This document shows, piece after piece, positions 10,780 through 24,317 of a stretch of DNA of 64,000 bases. This DNA is from Rhodoglobus sp. (GTDB taxonomy: Bacteria; Actinomycetota; Actinomycetes; Actinomycetales; Microbacteriaceae), in assembly GCA_025463605.1 (NCBI GenBank), contig JAODAV010000008.1:161568-225567 (forward strand), read 5' to 3'. A program made the translations under genes and the position numbers. Each line of letters opens with the position of its first letter. Position 1 is the stretch's first letter. The notes below the pieces were generated by a model. The model saw nothing but the letters and a program-made list of their open reading frames with translations. It was not told the DNA's origin and searched no databases.

Positions 10780-11367
10780 TCAGTCCTGGTTTCCGGATTC
10801 GGGGCGGAGTACGACACCGTGCTTGAAGAGGTCGACGAGTTCGTCGGTCGTGAAGGGGATGCTCTCGCCGAACGCGGGGATCGCGGCCGCGAAGGCGAGA
10901 ACGCGGGCGAACTGGGCGACCTGCTCCGGCTCGATCCTGAGCTCCTGTCGGTGCGGCTCGAGCAGTTCGCCGATGATCGCGGCGAACTCATGCCGCCCTT
11001 CGCGATTGGGCGGTGGGCCGTGGCGGCCGAGGGCGCTCATCATGCGGATCACCCCGTTGAACCGGTCGCGAAGGAGTCCGAAGATCACGCGCAGCTTGTC
11101 GTCGAGCGAGAGGTCGGTGTCGATCGAGCGCAGGGCGGTCCGCAGAACGAGCGGGTCGAGGTAGCGGTCCACGGCGGCCGCGACGAGGGTCTCCTTATCG
11201 CCGAAAGCCCGGAAGATCGTGCCTTCGGCGATGCCTGCCGCCTCCGCCATCTCCCGTGATGTCACCGCATTGCCGCGTTCGAGCAGCAAGGGGATGACGG
11301 CATCGATGATCATGGCCTGCCGGTCCTCCACGGGGAGCGGCTTGGCGCGCGTCGTCGTATCAATCAC
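10780..11367 (-). CDS. TetR family regulator of the adjacent ABC exporter
   Basis: N-terminal HTH (LLERGNAVTSREMAEAAGIAEGTIFRAFGDKETL). Confidence 0.9.
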   Translation of the reverse strand: MIDTTTRAKPLPVEDRQAMIIDAVIPLLLERGNAVTSREMAEAAGIAEGTIFRAFGDKETLVAAAVDRYLDPLVLRTALRSIDTDLSLDDKLRVIFGLLRDRFNGVIRMMSALGRHGPPPNREGRHEFAAIIGELLEPHRQELRIEPEQVAQFARVLAFAAAIPAFGESIPFTTDELVDLFKHGVVLRPESGNQD

Positions 11368-11376
11368 GCCGAGAGT

Positions 11377-12357
11377 CTAGGTGAGTGAGCGCTCACTCAC
11401 AAGTCGCAACGCGTCGAACAGGCCCGAGATGGTCGCGACCTCCTCGGTACTCGGCTTCCAGGCCGTCGACGCCGCGGCATTCTGCTCGAGTTGTTCCGGC
11501 TTCGTGGCGCCCGCGATCACGCTAGCGAGATTGGGTTGAGCAAGAAGCCACCCGAAGGTTCCCTCGAGCAGGGTGATCCCACGCTCGGCGCAGAACGCCT
11601 CGAACGCCTCGATCGCCTGCCACGGGGCGTTTTCGACGATGTGCGGCCGCTGGCGCATGATGCGTGTGTCGGACGGCCGCTCGGTGCGTGAGAACTTGCC
11701 GGTGAAGAGTCCGTTGGCGAGCGGAAAGAAGGGCAGAAATCCGAGACCGAACTCGACGACGGCAGGCAGCACATCCTTCTCCACGGCCCGTGCGACGAGG
11801 CTGTACTCGTTCTGCGCAGAGACGAAGCGCCCGCCGGCGCGTGCTGCCTGCGCGATCTGCTCTCCCGAGAAGTTGGAGTGACCGTAGTGCAGGATCGTGC
11901 CCTCCGCGACCAGTTCGTCGAGGGCGGCGATGGTCTCCTCAATGGGTGTGGAGGGGTCTGGCGTGTGCAGCTGGTAGAGGTCGATCCGATCGGTCTGCAG
12001 TCGCCGCAGCGAGTCCTCGACCGCGCTGCGGATGTACGTGCGCGTGCCCTTGGCGGCGCCGGGCGCGATCCCCATGTCGACACCGCTATGGCCGAACTTC
12101 GTCGCGAGCACGACGCGATCCCGGTTTCCCTTGAGCGCGACGCCCATGAGCTCTTCGCTCTGGCCCGGGTACCCGCCGTACATGTCCGCCGTGTCGAGCA
12201 TGGTGACACCGAGCTCGAGGGCCTTCCGGATGATCGCCGTCGTACCTTCCTGAGTCTCGGTGACAGTGCCGGGTCGACCGAAATTGTTGCAGCCGAGGCC
12301 GATCGTCGAGACGGTGGGGCCGGACGGGCCGAGGGTGCGATGTTCAATTGCGGTCAT
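11377..12357 (-). CDS. Aldo/keto reductase
   Basis: TLGPSGPTVSTIGLGCNNFG, MLDTADMYGG, DLYQLHTPDP motifs. Confidence 0.9.
   Translation of the reverse strand: MTAIEHRTLGPSGPTVSTIGLGCNNFGRPGTVTETQEGTTAIIRKALELGVTMLDTADMYGGYPGQSEELMGVALKGNRDRVVLATKFGHSGVDMGIAPGAAKGTRTYIRSAVEDSLRRLQTDRIDLYQLHTPDPSTPIEETIAALDELVAEGTILHYGHSNFSGEQIAQAARAGGRFVSAQNEYSLVARAVEKDVLPAVVEFGLGFLPFFPLANGLFTGKFSRTERPSDTRIMRQRPHIVENAPWQAIEAFEAFCAERGITLLEGTFGWLLAQPNLASVIAGATKPEQLEQNAAASTAWKPSTEEVATISGLFDALRLVSERSLT
11381..11400. promoter_or_regulatory. Predicted TetR operator, perfect 20-bp palindrome GTGAGTGAGCGCTCACTCAC
   Basis: Exact self-reverse-complement located 13 bp upstream of the tetR start codon, within the 3' end of the AKR gene. 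Confidence 0.8.
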
Positions 12358-12451
12358 CCTCCCATCCTCCACTATCGGGTCGTCGGCCTCGTGCCACCCC
12401 ATGTCCGAAAAGTGCCAGAGGGGTGTCGGATGCCGCGGCTACAGTCGAGGC

Positions 12452-12967
12452 ATGTTCTCTCCTTCGACATCTGCTGCACCCCCCGCATTCCTGCGTCGCA
12501 TCGACTCCCCCATCGGCCGCATCGAGGTCGCGAGCGACGGCGAATCGATCACCTCCCTCTCCATCGAACGCGGCGGTGAGCTGCCCTTCGACGACGAGCC
12601 CGAGCACTCGCATCCGCTCCTCGATCGAGCAGCCGTGCAACTCGCCGAGTACTTCGCGGGCGACCGCACCGACTTCGACCTGCCCGTGCATCCCACGGGC
12701 ACCGCCTTCCAGCGCGCCGTGTGGGCGGAGCTCGGCCGGCTGCGGTTCGGCGAAGTCATCTCCTACGGCGAGCTCGGTCACGCGACCGGCCGGGCGACCG
12801 CGGGCCGCGCCGTCGGCGGGGCCGTGGGGGCCAATCCCGTGCCGATCATCGTTCCCTGCCACCGCGTGCTCGCATCGAATCAGCGCATCACGGGCTACAG
12901 CGGCGGCAACGGCATTCCCACCAAAGTATGGCTCCTCGACCATGAGGGCATCGAGCACCGGTCATGA
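12452..12967 (+). CDS. ogt: Methylated-DNA--protein-cysteine methyltransferase
   Basis: Active-site PCHRV (NPVPIIVPCHRVLAS), GTAFQRAVWAEL. Confidence 0.93.
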   Translation: MFSPSTSAAPPAFLRRIDSPIGRIEVASDGESITSLSIERGGELPFDDEPEHSHPLLDRAAVQLAEYFAGDRTDFDLPVHPTGTAFQRAVWAELGRLRFGEVISYGELGHATGRATAGRAVGGAVGANPVPIIVPCHRVLASNQRITGYSGGNGIPTKVWLLDHEGIEHRS

Positions 12968-13590
12968 GCGAGGGAGCGAGCGTTATCGTCGGGGCTGACG
13001 AACGCGCGAGCGTTCTCGTCGGGCCTGATGACCGCGCGCGCTGCGCCTGGGTCGGCGCCGACCCCGAGTACGCGCGGTACCACGACGAGGAGTGGGGAAC
13101 CCCGTTGCACGGTGACCAGCCGCTGTTCGAGAAGATCAGCCTCGAGGGATTCCAGGCCGGGCTCTCCTGGATCACGATCCTTCGACGCCGCCCAGGTTTT
13201 CGAGAGGCGTTCCAGGGCTTCGAGCTGCATCACGTCGCCGAGCTCGGCCCAGAGGGCGTGGAACGACTCATGGCCGATGCGCGCATCATCCGCAATCGCG
13301 CCAAGATCGAAGCGACCATCGGCAACGCGCGCGCGACGCTCGAACTCACCGCCGACCACGCGGGAGCGCTCGACAAGCTCCTGTGGAGTTTCGCGCCACC
13401 GGCTCGCGCGCGCCGGCCGCGAGCGCTCAGCGAACTGCCCGCCGTCACGCCGGAATCCACGGCGATGAGCACGGCACTGCGCGGGCTCGGCTTCCGCTTC
13501 GTCGGGCCGACGACCATGTACGCACTCATGCAGTCCGCGGGAATGGTCGATGATCACGTCGCGGGGTGCTGGAGGGCGCACCCGAGCTGA
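12964..13590 (+). CDS. tag: DNA-3-methyladenine glycosylase I
   Basis: RCAWVGADPEYARYHDEEWGTP, FEKISLEGFQAGLSWITILRRR. Confidence 0.93.
   Translation: MSEGASVIVGADERASVLVGPDDRARCAWVGADPEYARYHDEEWGTPLHGDQPLFEKISLEGFQAGLSWITILRRRPGFREAFQGFELHHVAELGPEGVERLMADARIIRNRAKIEATIGNARATLELTADHAGALDKLLWSFAPPARARRPRALSELPAVTPESTAMSTALRGLGFRFVGPTTMYALMQSAGMVDDHVAGCWRAHPS
12976..13035 (+). repeat. Imperfect 2 x 30-bp in-frame tandem repeat at the N-terminus of tag
   Basis: gcgagcgttatcgtcggggctgacgaacgc / gcgagcgttctcgtcgggcctgatgaccgc, encoding ASVIVGADER / ASVLVGPDDR. Confidence 0.85.
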
Positions 13591-13623
13591 GCGGAACGCG
13601 CTGGCGCTCCAGCGAGCCAGAAC

Positions 13624-14379
13624 CTACACGATGAGATCCAGCTCGCCGGGCGCGCCCTGCTCCAGCCGGATACCGCTTTCCGCCGCCCACGCGAGCAACG
13701 ACTCGGCCGAACCATGAGCGATCCCTGCCTTCACGATCGCGCGCACGAACTGCCCCTTGCCCTTCTTGTTGAAGTGGCTGAGCGCCACGCGGCGTCCGGC
13801 AGAGTTCTCGGACACGACCCGGAGGTACAACGCCGACGGAGGCGCGGGGCCCAGCGCGGCGTAGGCCTCCGAGCGCAAGTCGAGCACGAGGCCCTCCCGT
13901 GCCGCGAGCACAGCGGTTACGGCAGCATCCCAGTGTCGCCGCAGCGACAACCCGGGCAGGCGCGAGTCGTGCGAAAGACGGTAGGCGGGAATCGGGTCGC
14001 TGGCCCGCAGCACACCGAACAACGCCGACGAGATCACGACGTGTTCCCCGGCGAAGTCCCGTTCGGCTTGCGAAAAGTCCTCCACACCCAGGCCGTCGTA
14101 AAGCACGCCCGTGTAGCGCTCGATCGCCGGCATCACGGCCGACGTGCCGAGTGCGCGATTGCGGTCGACCTCGAAGCGCTGCGTCGGGCCGAGGCCGAGC
14201 GCCGTGATCGACGCGCCAACGCTCCGGGAGAGGCTGCGAACCGCCGCGAGGGCGGCCCTTCGCTGACGGGTCAGCTCGGGAAAACTCAGGGTTGCGAGAT
14301 CGAGGGTGCGGGCATCCGGGGTGCCGTGCCCCACTCCCCCGTCACGCTTGGTCTCAGAGGGCGGCAGGACCAGGAGCAT
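13624..14379 (-). CDS. yaaA: YaaA family peroxide stress protein
   Basis: LLVLPPSETKRDGG N-terminus, VLYDGLGVEDFSQAERDF, HFNKKGKGQFVR. Confidence 0.88.
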   Translation of the reverse strand: MLLVLPPSETKRDGGVGHGTPDARTLDLATLSFPELTRQRRAALAAVRSLSRSVGASITALGLGPTQRFEVDRNRALGTSAVMPAIERYTGVLYDGLGVEDFSQAERDFAGEHVVISSALFGVLRASDPIPAYRLSHDSRLPGLSLRRHWDAAVTAVLAAREGLVLDLRSEAYAALGPAPPSALYLRVVSENSAGRRVALSHFNKKGKGQFVRAIVKAGIAHGSAESLLAWAAESGIRLEQGAPGELDLIV

Positions 14380-14898
14380 TCAGGACTCGAGGAAGGCGAG
14401 CGCCCGCTCGACGTTCACCCCGAGGGGCTCGACCGAATCGAGCGTGATCCGCGCGATCGCCGCGCTCGGGCCCGTCCACTCCGCGTACTCCTCGAGGCTC
14501 TGCTCGACGGCGTTCCAGGTAAGCTCGAGGTGCGGCAGCAGTCGCTCGCGACTCTCGATGCGCTCGCGATGCAGGGCAGGATCGGAGCAGATCACTTCGA
14601 TGAACCGGAGCGGCTCCGACTGGCGCGCGGCCAGATTCACCCATTGCTCACGAGCGGGAGTGACGGCGTTCACGGCGTCGACGATCACGCTGCGGCCCCC
14701 CTCGAGGGCGCCCTCAGCATGCATTTCGGCCACGAGGTAGGCGGCGAGACCGGTCGGCTGGTCCGAGTCGATGCCGGCGCGAAGGATCGCCGACTCGATC
14801 GGATCCACCGACACGACGGGTAGCCCGAGCCTGCTGCCGAGCACTTGCCCGATGGTCGACTTACCAGCCCCCGGGAGCCCGGCCATCGCGATCAACAT
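14380..14898 (-). CDS. AAA/P-loop kinase-like ATPase
   Basis: Walker A GLPGAGKST; zeta-toxin/kinase-like architecture. Confidence 0.75.
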   Translation of the reverse strand: MLIAMAGLPGAGKSTIGQVLGSRLGLPVVSVDPIESAILRAGIDSDQPTGLAAYLVAEMHAEGALEGGRSVIVDAVNAVTPAREQWVNLAARQSEPLRFIEVICSDPALHRERIESRERLLPHLELTWNAVEQSLEEYAEWTGPSAAIARITLDSVEPLGVNVERALAFLES

Positions 14899-14909
14899 AG
14901 TTATTCCGG

Positions 14910-15170
14910 TCAGGTCAGTTCTGCATTGCGCGCGACAACGGTCACGATGTCGTGGTCGAACGAGAGAAACCCGTCGTCGGCGCTCGCGGTCACCAGCTGG
15001 CCGTCAACTCCGGTGATCCGCACCTCGCCCTGCGCGAGGATCGCAAGAATGGGCTCATGGCCAGCAAGGATTCCGATCTCGCCCACCATGGTACGAGCGA
15101 TGATCTGCTTCGCATTCCCCGACCACACCTCGCGTTCGGCCGAGACGATGCTGACCTTGATTTCGGCCAT
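14910..15170 (-). CDS. atpC: F0F1 ATP synthase subunit epsilon
   Basis: KVSIVSAEREVWSG..., position at end of atp operon. Confidence 0.95.
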   Translation of the reverse strand: MAEIKVSIVSAEREVWSGNAKQIIARTMVGEIGILAGHEPILAILAQGEVRITGVDGQLVTASADDGFLSFDHDIVTVVARNAELT

Positions 15171-15172
15171 GG

Positions 15173-17597
<2,425 letters not shown>

Positions 17598-17658
17598 GTC
17601 CTACTTCCTGTTCGGTGATCGAGCTGGTGATCCGTTGTCGAGCTTGTCGAGCTGCGGA

Positions 17659-19302
<1,644 letters not shown>

Positions 19303-19340
19303 TAGTTCATTCCTCTTCGTGGAAACGGTCGTGCTGCGCG

Positions 19341-20132
19341 CTATGAGGCGAGCTGAAGTTTGAGGTCGGTGATCCTGGCCGCGATGCTGCCATCGATGAC
19401 TTCGTCACCGATCTGCACCCGCATTCCGCCGAGAACACTGGGATCAACGAGTTCGTTGATCCTAATGGTCGTTTCGTAGCGCGCGGAGAGAGCCTGCCCA
19501 AGACGGGTCTTCTGCGCGTCGGTGAGCGGAGCGGCAACCGTGATCGTCGCGATCGTCTGGCCGGAGGCTTCGGCGACGGTATTCACCGCGAAGCGGACCA
19601 GTTCTGCAATCCGTCGGCCGCGGGGCCGCGCGATGAGGGCGGTGAGAATCGTCAGCGTCTGCTGGCTCGCCTTGCCCTTCAACAGGTTCGCCACGAGAGC
19701 AACCTTGTTGTCGGTCAAGCCGAGCCTGCTGCCGAGGGCCAGCTCGAGATCCGGATTCCAGGTCACCGCAGCCGAGAACGCGAAGAGCTCATCGGTGATC
19801 GACACGCTTTCCGGTGCGGAGAGGGCGACAGCACGGATGCCCAGCCGCTCGATTGCCGCGACCAGGTCATCCTCCGACGACCACCGGCCGCTGGCGATCG
19901 CTTCGAGCACCGCTCTCGCGGCCGGCGCATACGCGCTGAACACGGCCTGAACGATCGACCGGCGATTCGCCACGGGAGCTGACTCGTCGGCGAGCGCAGA
20001 ACGAAGAGGGGCGGAACCATCGACAACGAGCGCGGCCGCCAGCAGTTGCTCGCCTGTGGCGAGGTCGATCGTGCGCTGCTCCGTCAACGCGGCGGCGGCC
20101 GCGCTGAGCGATTCTCGAGTGGCTGAACCCAT
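19341..20132 (-). CDS. atpH: F0F1 ATP synthase subunit delta
   Basis: OSCP-type C-terminus ([25 protein letters not shown]), operon position. Confidence 0.95.
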   Translation of the reverse strand: MGSATRESLSAAAAALTEQRTIDLATGEQLLAAALVVDGSAPLRSALADESAPVANRRSIVQAVFSAYAPAARAVLEAIASGRWSSEDDLVAAIERLGIRAVALSAPESVSITDELFAFSAAVTWNPDLELALGSRLGLTDNKVALVANLLKGKASQQTLTILTALIARPRGRRIAELVRFAVNTVAEASGQTIATITVAAPLTDAQKTRLGQALSARYETTIRINELVDPSVLGGMRVQIGDEVIDGSIAARITDLKLQLAS

Positions 20133-20135
20133 TGT

Positions 20136-20693
20136 TTACGCCTTGGCCTTCGCTGTTGCAGCTTCGGACGCTTCCAGATCGCCGAGGAACCGATCCACGA
20201 TCTCCTTGGAGCGCTTCTCGTCGAGGCTGGCACCGACGACGACCGATGCGAGATCGATCGCGATCGTGCCGACCTCTGCGCGCAGCGATGCCAGAGCGCT
20301 CTGACGCTCGGCCTCGATCTGCGTCTGGGCGTTGGCTACGACTCTGGCGGCATCCGCCTGGGCCTGCTCGACGAGCTCCGCGCGGATGCGCTTGGCGTCT
20401 TCGCGCGCACCCTCACGGATGCTCGCGGCCTCGGTGCGGGCCTCGGCCAGCTGGGCCTTGTACTGGTCGAGCGCCTCCTGGGCACCGGCCTGGGCCTCTT
20501 CGGCTCGCTTGAGGCCACCCTCGATCGCATCGCGCCGCTCATCGAGAGCAGCGTTGAGTCGCGGTATTACCTTCCAGATGAAGAACACCAGGACGACGAC
20601 GAAAGCGAGCGTGCCCCAAATCAGGTCGGGCAGCGTGGGGAGCAGCAGACTCGGGGTCTCCGTCTCCGCTTTCGCTACGAATGCGTTGAGCAT
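20136..20693 (-). CDS. atpF: F0F1 ATP synthase subunit B
   Basis: Single TM then long amphipathic helix, operon position. Confidence 0.95.
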   Translation of the reverse strand: MLNAFVAKAETETPSLLLPTLPDLIWGTLAFVVVLVFFIWKVIPRLNAALDERRDAIEGGLKRAEEAQAGAQEALDQYKAQLAEARTEAASIREGAREDAKRIRAELVEQAQADAARVVANAQTQIEAERQSALASLRAEVGTIAIDLASVVVGASLDEKRSKEIVDRFLGDLEASEAATAKAKA

Positions 20694-20718
20694 TCGGACT
20701 CCTTATGAGTAGTAGTGG

Positions 20719-20952
<234 letters not shown>

Positions 20953-20988
20953 TCAGGGGTTAGTGCAGTCCGACGAGCCATGACAGGA

Positions 20989-21822
20989 TCAGTGCTCTTC
21001 GGCCAGCGCCATCTGGATGTAGATGGCGGCGAGGATGGTGATGACGTAGGCCTGGAGCGCGGCGACGAATAGTTCGAGCAGAGTGAACGCGAGTCCGAAG
21101 GCGAACGTGCCGACACCCAGGAAACCGAGAAGGTTGCCGTCTGCCAGCACGGTGAAGAGGAAGAAGTCCGTTGCCGCGAAGCACAGCACGAGCAGCATGT
21201 GCCCCGCGACCATGTTCATGAGGAGTCGGAGGGTGAGAGTGATCGGTCGAAGGATGAAGGTCGACAGGAACTCGAGAATGGCGAGAAAGGCCGCCATGAT
21301 CGGATTCAGACCGGGCAGGATTAGCGCGTTCTTGAAGTACCGCAGACCGAACTTGCGCACACCGGCGTAGATGAAGAGGAAGTAGGCGACCACCGCCATG
21401 ATGAGCGGGAGTCCGATGACGGACGTTCCTGCGATCTGGAACGGGGGGATGATGCCCGTCAGGTTCATGCCGAGCGTGACGAAGAAGATCGTCATGAGAA
21501 CCGGCATGAACCGCTTGCCGTCCTTCTCGCCGAGCGTGCCGATCACGATGTTGTTCCGCACGAATCCGGTAGCGAACTCGAAGACGACTTGAGCGCGAGT
21601 GGGGATCAGCTGCATCCGCCGCGAGCCGAGCCAGAAGATCAACAGGAGGACTGCGACAACGAGCAGCCTGATAAGCATGATGCGGTTGAGTTCGAACGGG
21701 GTGCCGGCGAACAGGACAGCGGGCGGGAAGAACTCGTCGATCGAGGGGCCATGGAATCCGCCGCCCCCTGAATCGTCGCCATCGACGAACGGGAGAAGTG
21801 AAGCGAGAGTGGACGTGATCAG
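20989..21822 (-). CDS. atpB: F0F1 ATP synthase subunit A; predicted CTG start at 21822 (ORF track begins at internal ATG 21678)
   Basis: MQLIPTRAQVVFEF, LRLLMNMVAGHMLL; in-frame upstream LITSTLASLLPFVDGDDSGGGGFHGPSIDEFFPPAVLFAGTPFELNRI follows an AGGAG at 7-nt spacing. Confidence 0.88.
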   Translation of the reverse strand: MITSTLASLLPFVDGDDSGGGGFHGPSIDEFFPPAVLFAGTPFELNRIMLIRLLVVAVLLLIFWLGSRRMQLIPTRAQVVFEFATGFVRNNIVIGTLGEKDGKRFMPVLMTIFFVTLGMNLTGIIPPFQIAGTSVIGLPLIMAVVAYFLFIYAGVRKFGLRYFKNALILPGLNPIMAAFLAILEFLSTFILRPITLTLRLLMNMVAGHMLLVLCFAATDFFLFTVLADGNLLGFLGVGTFAFGLAFTLLELFVAALQAYVITILAAIYIQMALAEEH

Positions 21823-21918
21823 TTGGGGGCTCCTGCATCGGGCGCTCCAGAGGGAACGCTCATGGGGGTGTGCGTCCAGCCTAGCAAAACATTGCCAAGC
21901 CGATGACCGCGCTCGACG

Positions 21919-22395
21919 CTAGCGCTCGGGGTTGCCGGGCGCCGGAGAAGGCTCTGCGGCCACCGGCAGTTCGACGTCACCGACGTAGGGAATGCGCGCC
22001 CCCTTGAGCGCGACGGCGTCGGCGATGAGCGAGCCGATGACCGCCACGATGACGGAGAAGAAGAAGACGTAGGAGTTCATCCATGGTTGGCCCCGCACCA
22101 GCACGAGGATGGCGATGAAGACGCCGAACTTCAGCAGCCACATCCCGAGCACGATGGAGAAGTAGACCATGCTCGATGGCTTGCGCTTGGTCACGAGCCC
22201 CGCGATCAGGATGCTCAGCGCAGTGAACCCCATGAACAGGGCCGTGAGCCCCGCACCGATGAGAGCACTCACCAGCCCGGGCAGTCCGGCGACGAGAAAG
22301 CCGACTATCGATCCCACCACCGCAACGCCCACTGTCACGACGGCACCGAACAGGAGAGCCCTCGTGACTACCGTGGCTGACTTGAGTGTCTTCAT
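21919..22395 (-). CDS. AtpI-like membrane protein
   Basis: Four hydrophobic segments, located between wecA and atpB. Confidence 0.7.
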   Translation of the reverse strand: MKTLKSATVVTRALLFGAVVTVGVAVVGSIVGFLVAGLPGLVSALIGAGLTALFMGFTALSILIAGLVTKRKPSSMVYFSIVLGMWLLKFGVFIAILVLVRGQPWMNSYVFFFSVIVAVIGSLIADAVALKGARIPYVGDVELPVAAEPSPAPGNPER

Positions 22396-23624
22396 GCTGG
22401 CGCCTCCGCGTTTTGCTCAACCTGATCCTCGGATGCTGCGTCCAACCCGTCGTAGCGGGCGACGTCTGATGCGCCCTCTGCCTGGTCGGGTCCCGTGGCT
22501 TGCGCGACCGCTTCGAGGGCCTTGCGCTTGCTGAGCGGCGCGAGGGTGACGAGGGTGCACACCACGAGGCCGACGAGGATGAGCAGGCTCGCCCAGAAGA
22601 ACGGGATGAACATATAGGCGAGGCATCCAACCGAAAAGACGAACGTCCACGCGTAGAAGATGAGCACCGCGTGCAAGTGGGAGTGCCCCATGTCGAGGAG
22701 CCGGTGGTGCAGGTGCTTGCGGTCAGCGGTGAACGGCGACTTGCCCGCGCCGAGCCGCCGGAGGATCGCGAGCCCGAAATCGAGCAGGGGCACGACGAGC
22801 ACGGCGAACGGCAGGATGATCGGGATGAAGGCCGGCAGCAGATAGGCGGTGAACACGTCGGGCTGCTGCACCACGCCAGGGTCGACCGATCCGGTGACCG
22901 AGATGGCGGATGCCGCCATGAGAAGACCCACGAGGAGGGCGCCCGCGTCGCCCATGAAGAGCTTGGCGGGATGGAAGTTGAGCGGAAAGAAACCAGCGCA
23001 CGCCCCGATGAGGATGGCGGTCGTGAGCGAAGCGAGGTTGAAGTAGTCGGTCTGCGCGTCGGCCTGAAGGCGGTAGGTGTAGATGAAGAACACCCCGTTG
23101 GCGATGAGGGCGACACCCACGACGAGGCCATCGAGGCCATCGATGAAGTTGATCGCGTTCATCACGAGCACGACCGCGACGATCGTGATCGTGAGCGACA
23201 CATACGGCGAGACGATCGTCTGCCCGCCGATCGGCAGCGTGGAGAGCTGCACGCCCTGCCATGCGAGCAGCCCAGCGGCGATGATCTGTCCGGCGAGCTT
23301 GGTGACCCAATCGAGGTCCCAGATGTCGTCGGCGACACCGATGAGCACGATGATGAGCGCGGCACCGAGGAGGCCCAGCACCTTGCCGGGCTCCGTGAAC
23401 ACGATGCTGAAATTGCCGAGCAGAGACGCGACGCCGAACGCGACGAGGATGCCGATGAACATCGCGATACCGCCGAGCCGAGGCGTCGGCCGGGTGTGCA
23501 CATCGCGCGCTCGGATCTTCGGATACAGCCGGTACTTGTTGCTGAGCTTCCAGATCAGCACCGCGAGACCGAAAGTCACGAGACCTGAGATGCCGGCGAC
23601 GAGCACGTAGAAGACTATGCGCAT
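22392..23624 (-). CDS. wecA: Undecaprenyl/decaprenyl-phosphate GlcNAc-1-phosphate transferase family
   Basis: RDVHTRPTPRLGGIAMF, NAINFIDGLDGLVVG, KLFMGDAGALLVG, DRKHLHHRLLDMGHSH. Confidence 0.93.
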   Translation of the reverse strand: MRIVFYVLVAGISGLVTFGLAVLIWKLSNKYRLYPKIRARDVHTRPTPRLGGIAMFIGILVAFGVASLLGNFSIVFTEPGKVLGLLGAALIIVLIGVADDIWDLDWVTKLAGQIIAAGLLAWQGVQLSTLPIGGQTIVSPYVSLTITIVAVVLVMNAINFIDGLDGLVVGVALIANGVFFIYTYRLQADAQTDYFNLASLTTAILIGACAGFFPLNFHPAKLFMGDAGALLVGLLMAASAISVTGSVDPGVVQQPDVFTAYLLPAFIPIILPFAVLVVPLLDFGLAILRRLGAGKSPFTADRKHLHHRLLDMGHSHLHAVLIFYAWTFVFSVGCLAYMFIPFFWASLLILVGLVVCTLVTLAPLSKRKALEAVAQATGPDQAEGASDVARYDGLDAASEDQVEQNAEAPA

Positions 23625-24271
23625 CGGTCGGCCCCCACGAGCTCGCGGATCTCGTCGACGGGGATCGCGCCTTCGCGCACGATCCGCAGCTTGCCCTCGG
23701 GCACCAGCAGGCCCGTCGCATCCACGATCGTCGAAGCGACCGTGCCACCGGGGCCGTCATCGAGATAGACGCTCACCGAGTCGCCGAGCATGCCCTCCGC
23801 CTCCGCCGTCGTAGTCGCGGCCGGTTTGCCCGTCGAGTTGGCACTCGACACGGCGAGTGGACCGGTCTCGGAGAGCAACTCGAGCGCGATGCGGTTCGCC
23901 GGCATGCGAAGGGCGACAGTACCGCGGGTCTCCCCCAGGTCCCAGACGAGCGACGATTGCGCCGGCAGGATGATCGTGAGCCCGCCCGGCCAGTACCTGG
24001 CCACGAGCATCCTGACCTCGCCTGGTACCTCTTGGGCGAGAGCATCGAGCGTCGGGATGCCCGGGATGAGCACGGGCGGCGGTGCCTGCCGCGTGCGGCC
24101 CTTCGCTTCGATGAGTTTCTGCACCGCGCGCGGGTTGAAAGCGTCGGCCGCGACACCGTAGACCGTGTCTGTCGGGATCACCACGAGATCTCCCCGGCCG
24201 ATCGCCGTCCTGGCGAGGCGCATGCCGGTGAGCAGCTCAGCGTCGACCGAGCAATCGTAGATGGGGGCCAT
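23615..24271 (-). CDS. tsaC: L-threonylcarbamoyladenylate synthase
   Basis: GDLVVIPTDTVYGVAADAFN, KGRTRQAPPPVLIP, VSSANSTGKPAATT. Confidence 0.93.
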   Translation of the reverse strand: MAPIYDCSVDAELLTGMRLARTAIGRGDLVVIPTDTVYGVAADAFNPRAVQKLIEAKGRTRQAPPPVLIPGIPTLDALAQEVPGEVRMLVARYWPGGLTIILPAQSSLVWDLGETRGTVALRMPANRIALELLSETGPLAVSSANSTGKPAATTTAEAEGMLGDSVSVYLDDGPGGTVASTIVDATGLLVPEGKLRIVREGAIPVDEIRELVGADRCA

Positions 24272-24317
24272 GTCCCCATCATGGTACCGGTCCGATCAGT
24301 GACAGACTTGTGAGCCC

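Noticed and set aside
13599-13614. CGCTGG-CGCT-CCAGCG hairpin between convergent tag and yaaA
   Set aside because: Short stem without U-tract; may be a terminator but evidence is too weak to list.
20960-21838. 292-aa minus-strand ORF overlapping atpB
   Set aside because: Out-of-frame overlap; His/Arg/Pro-rich composition; atpB frame is the real one.
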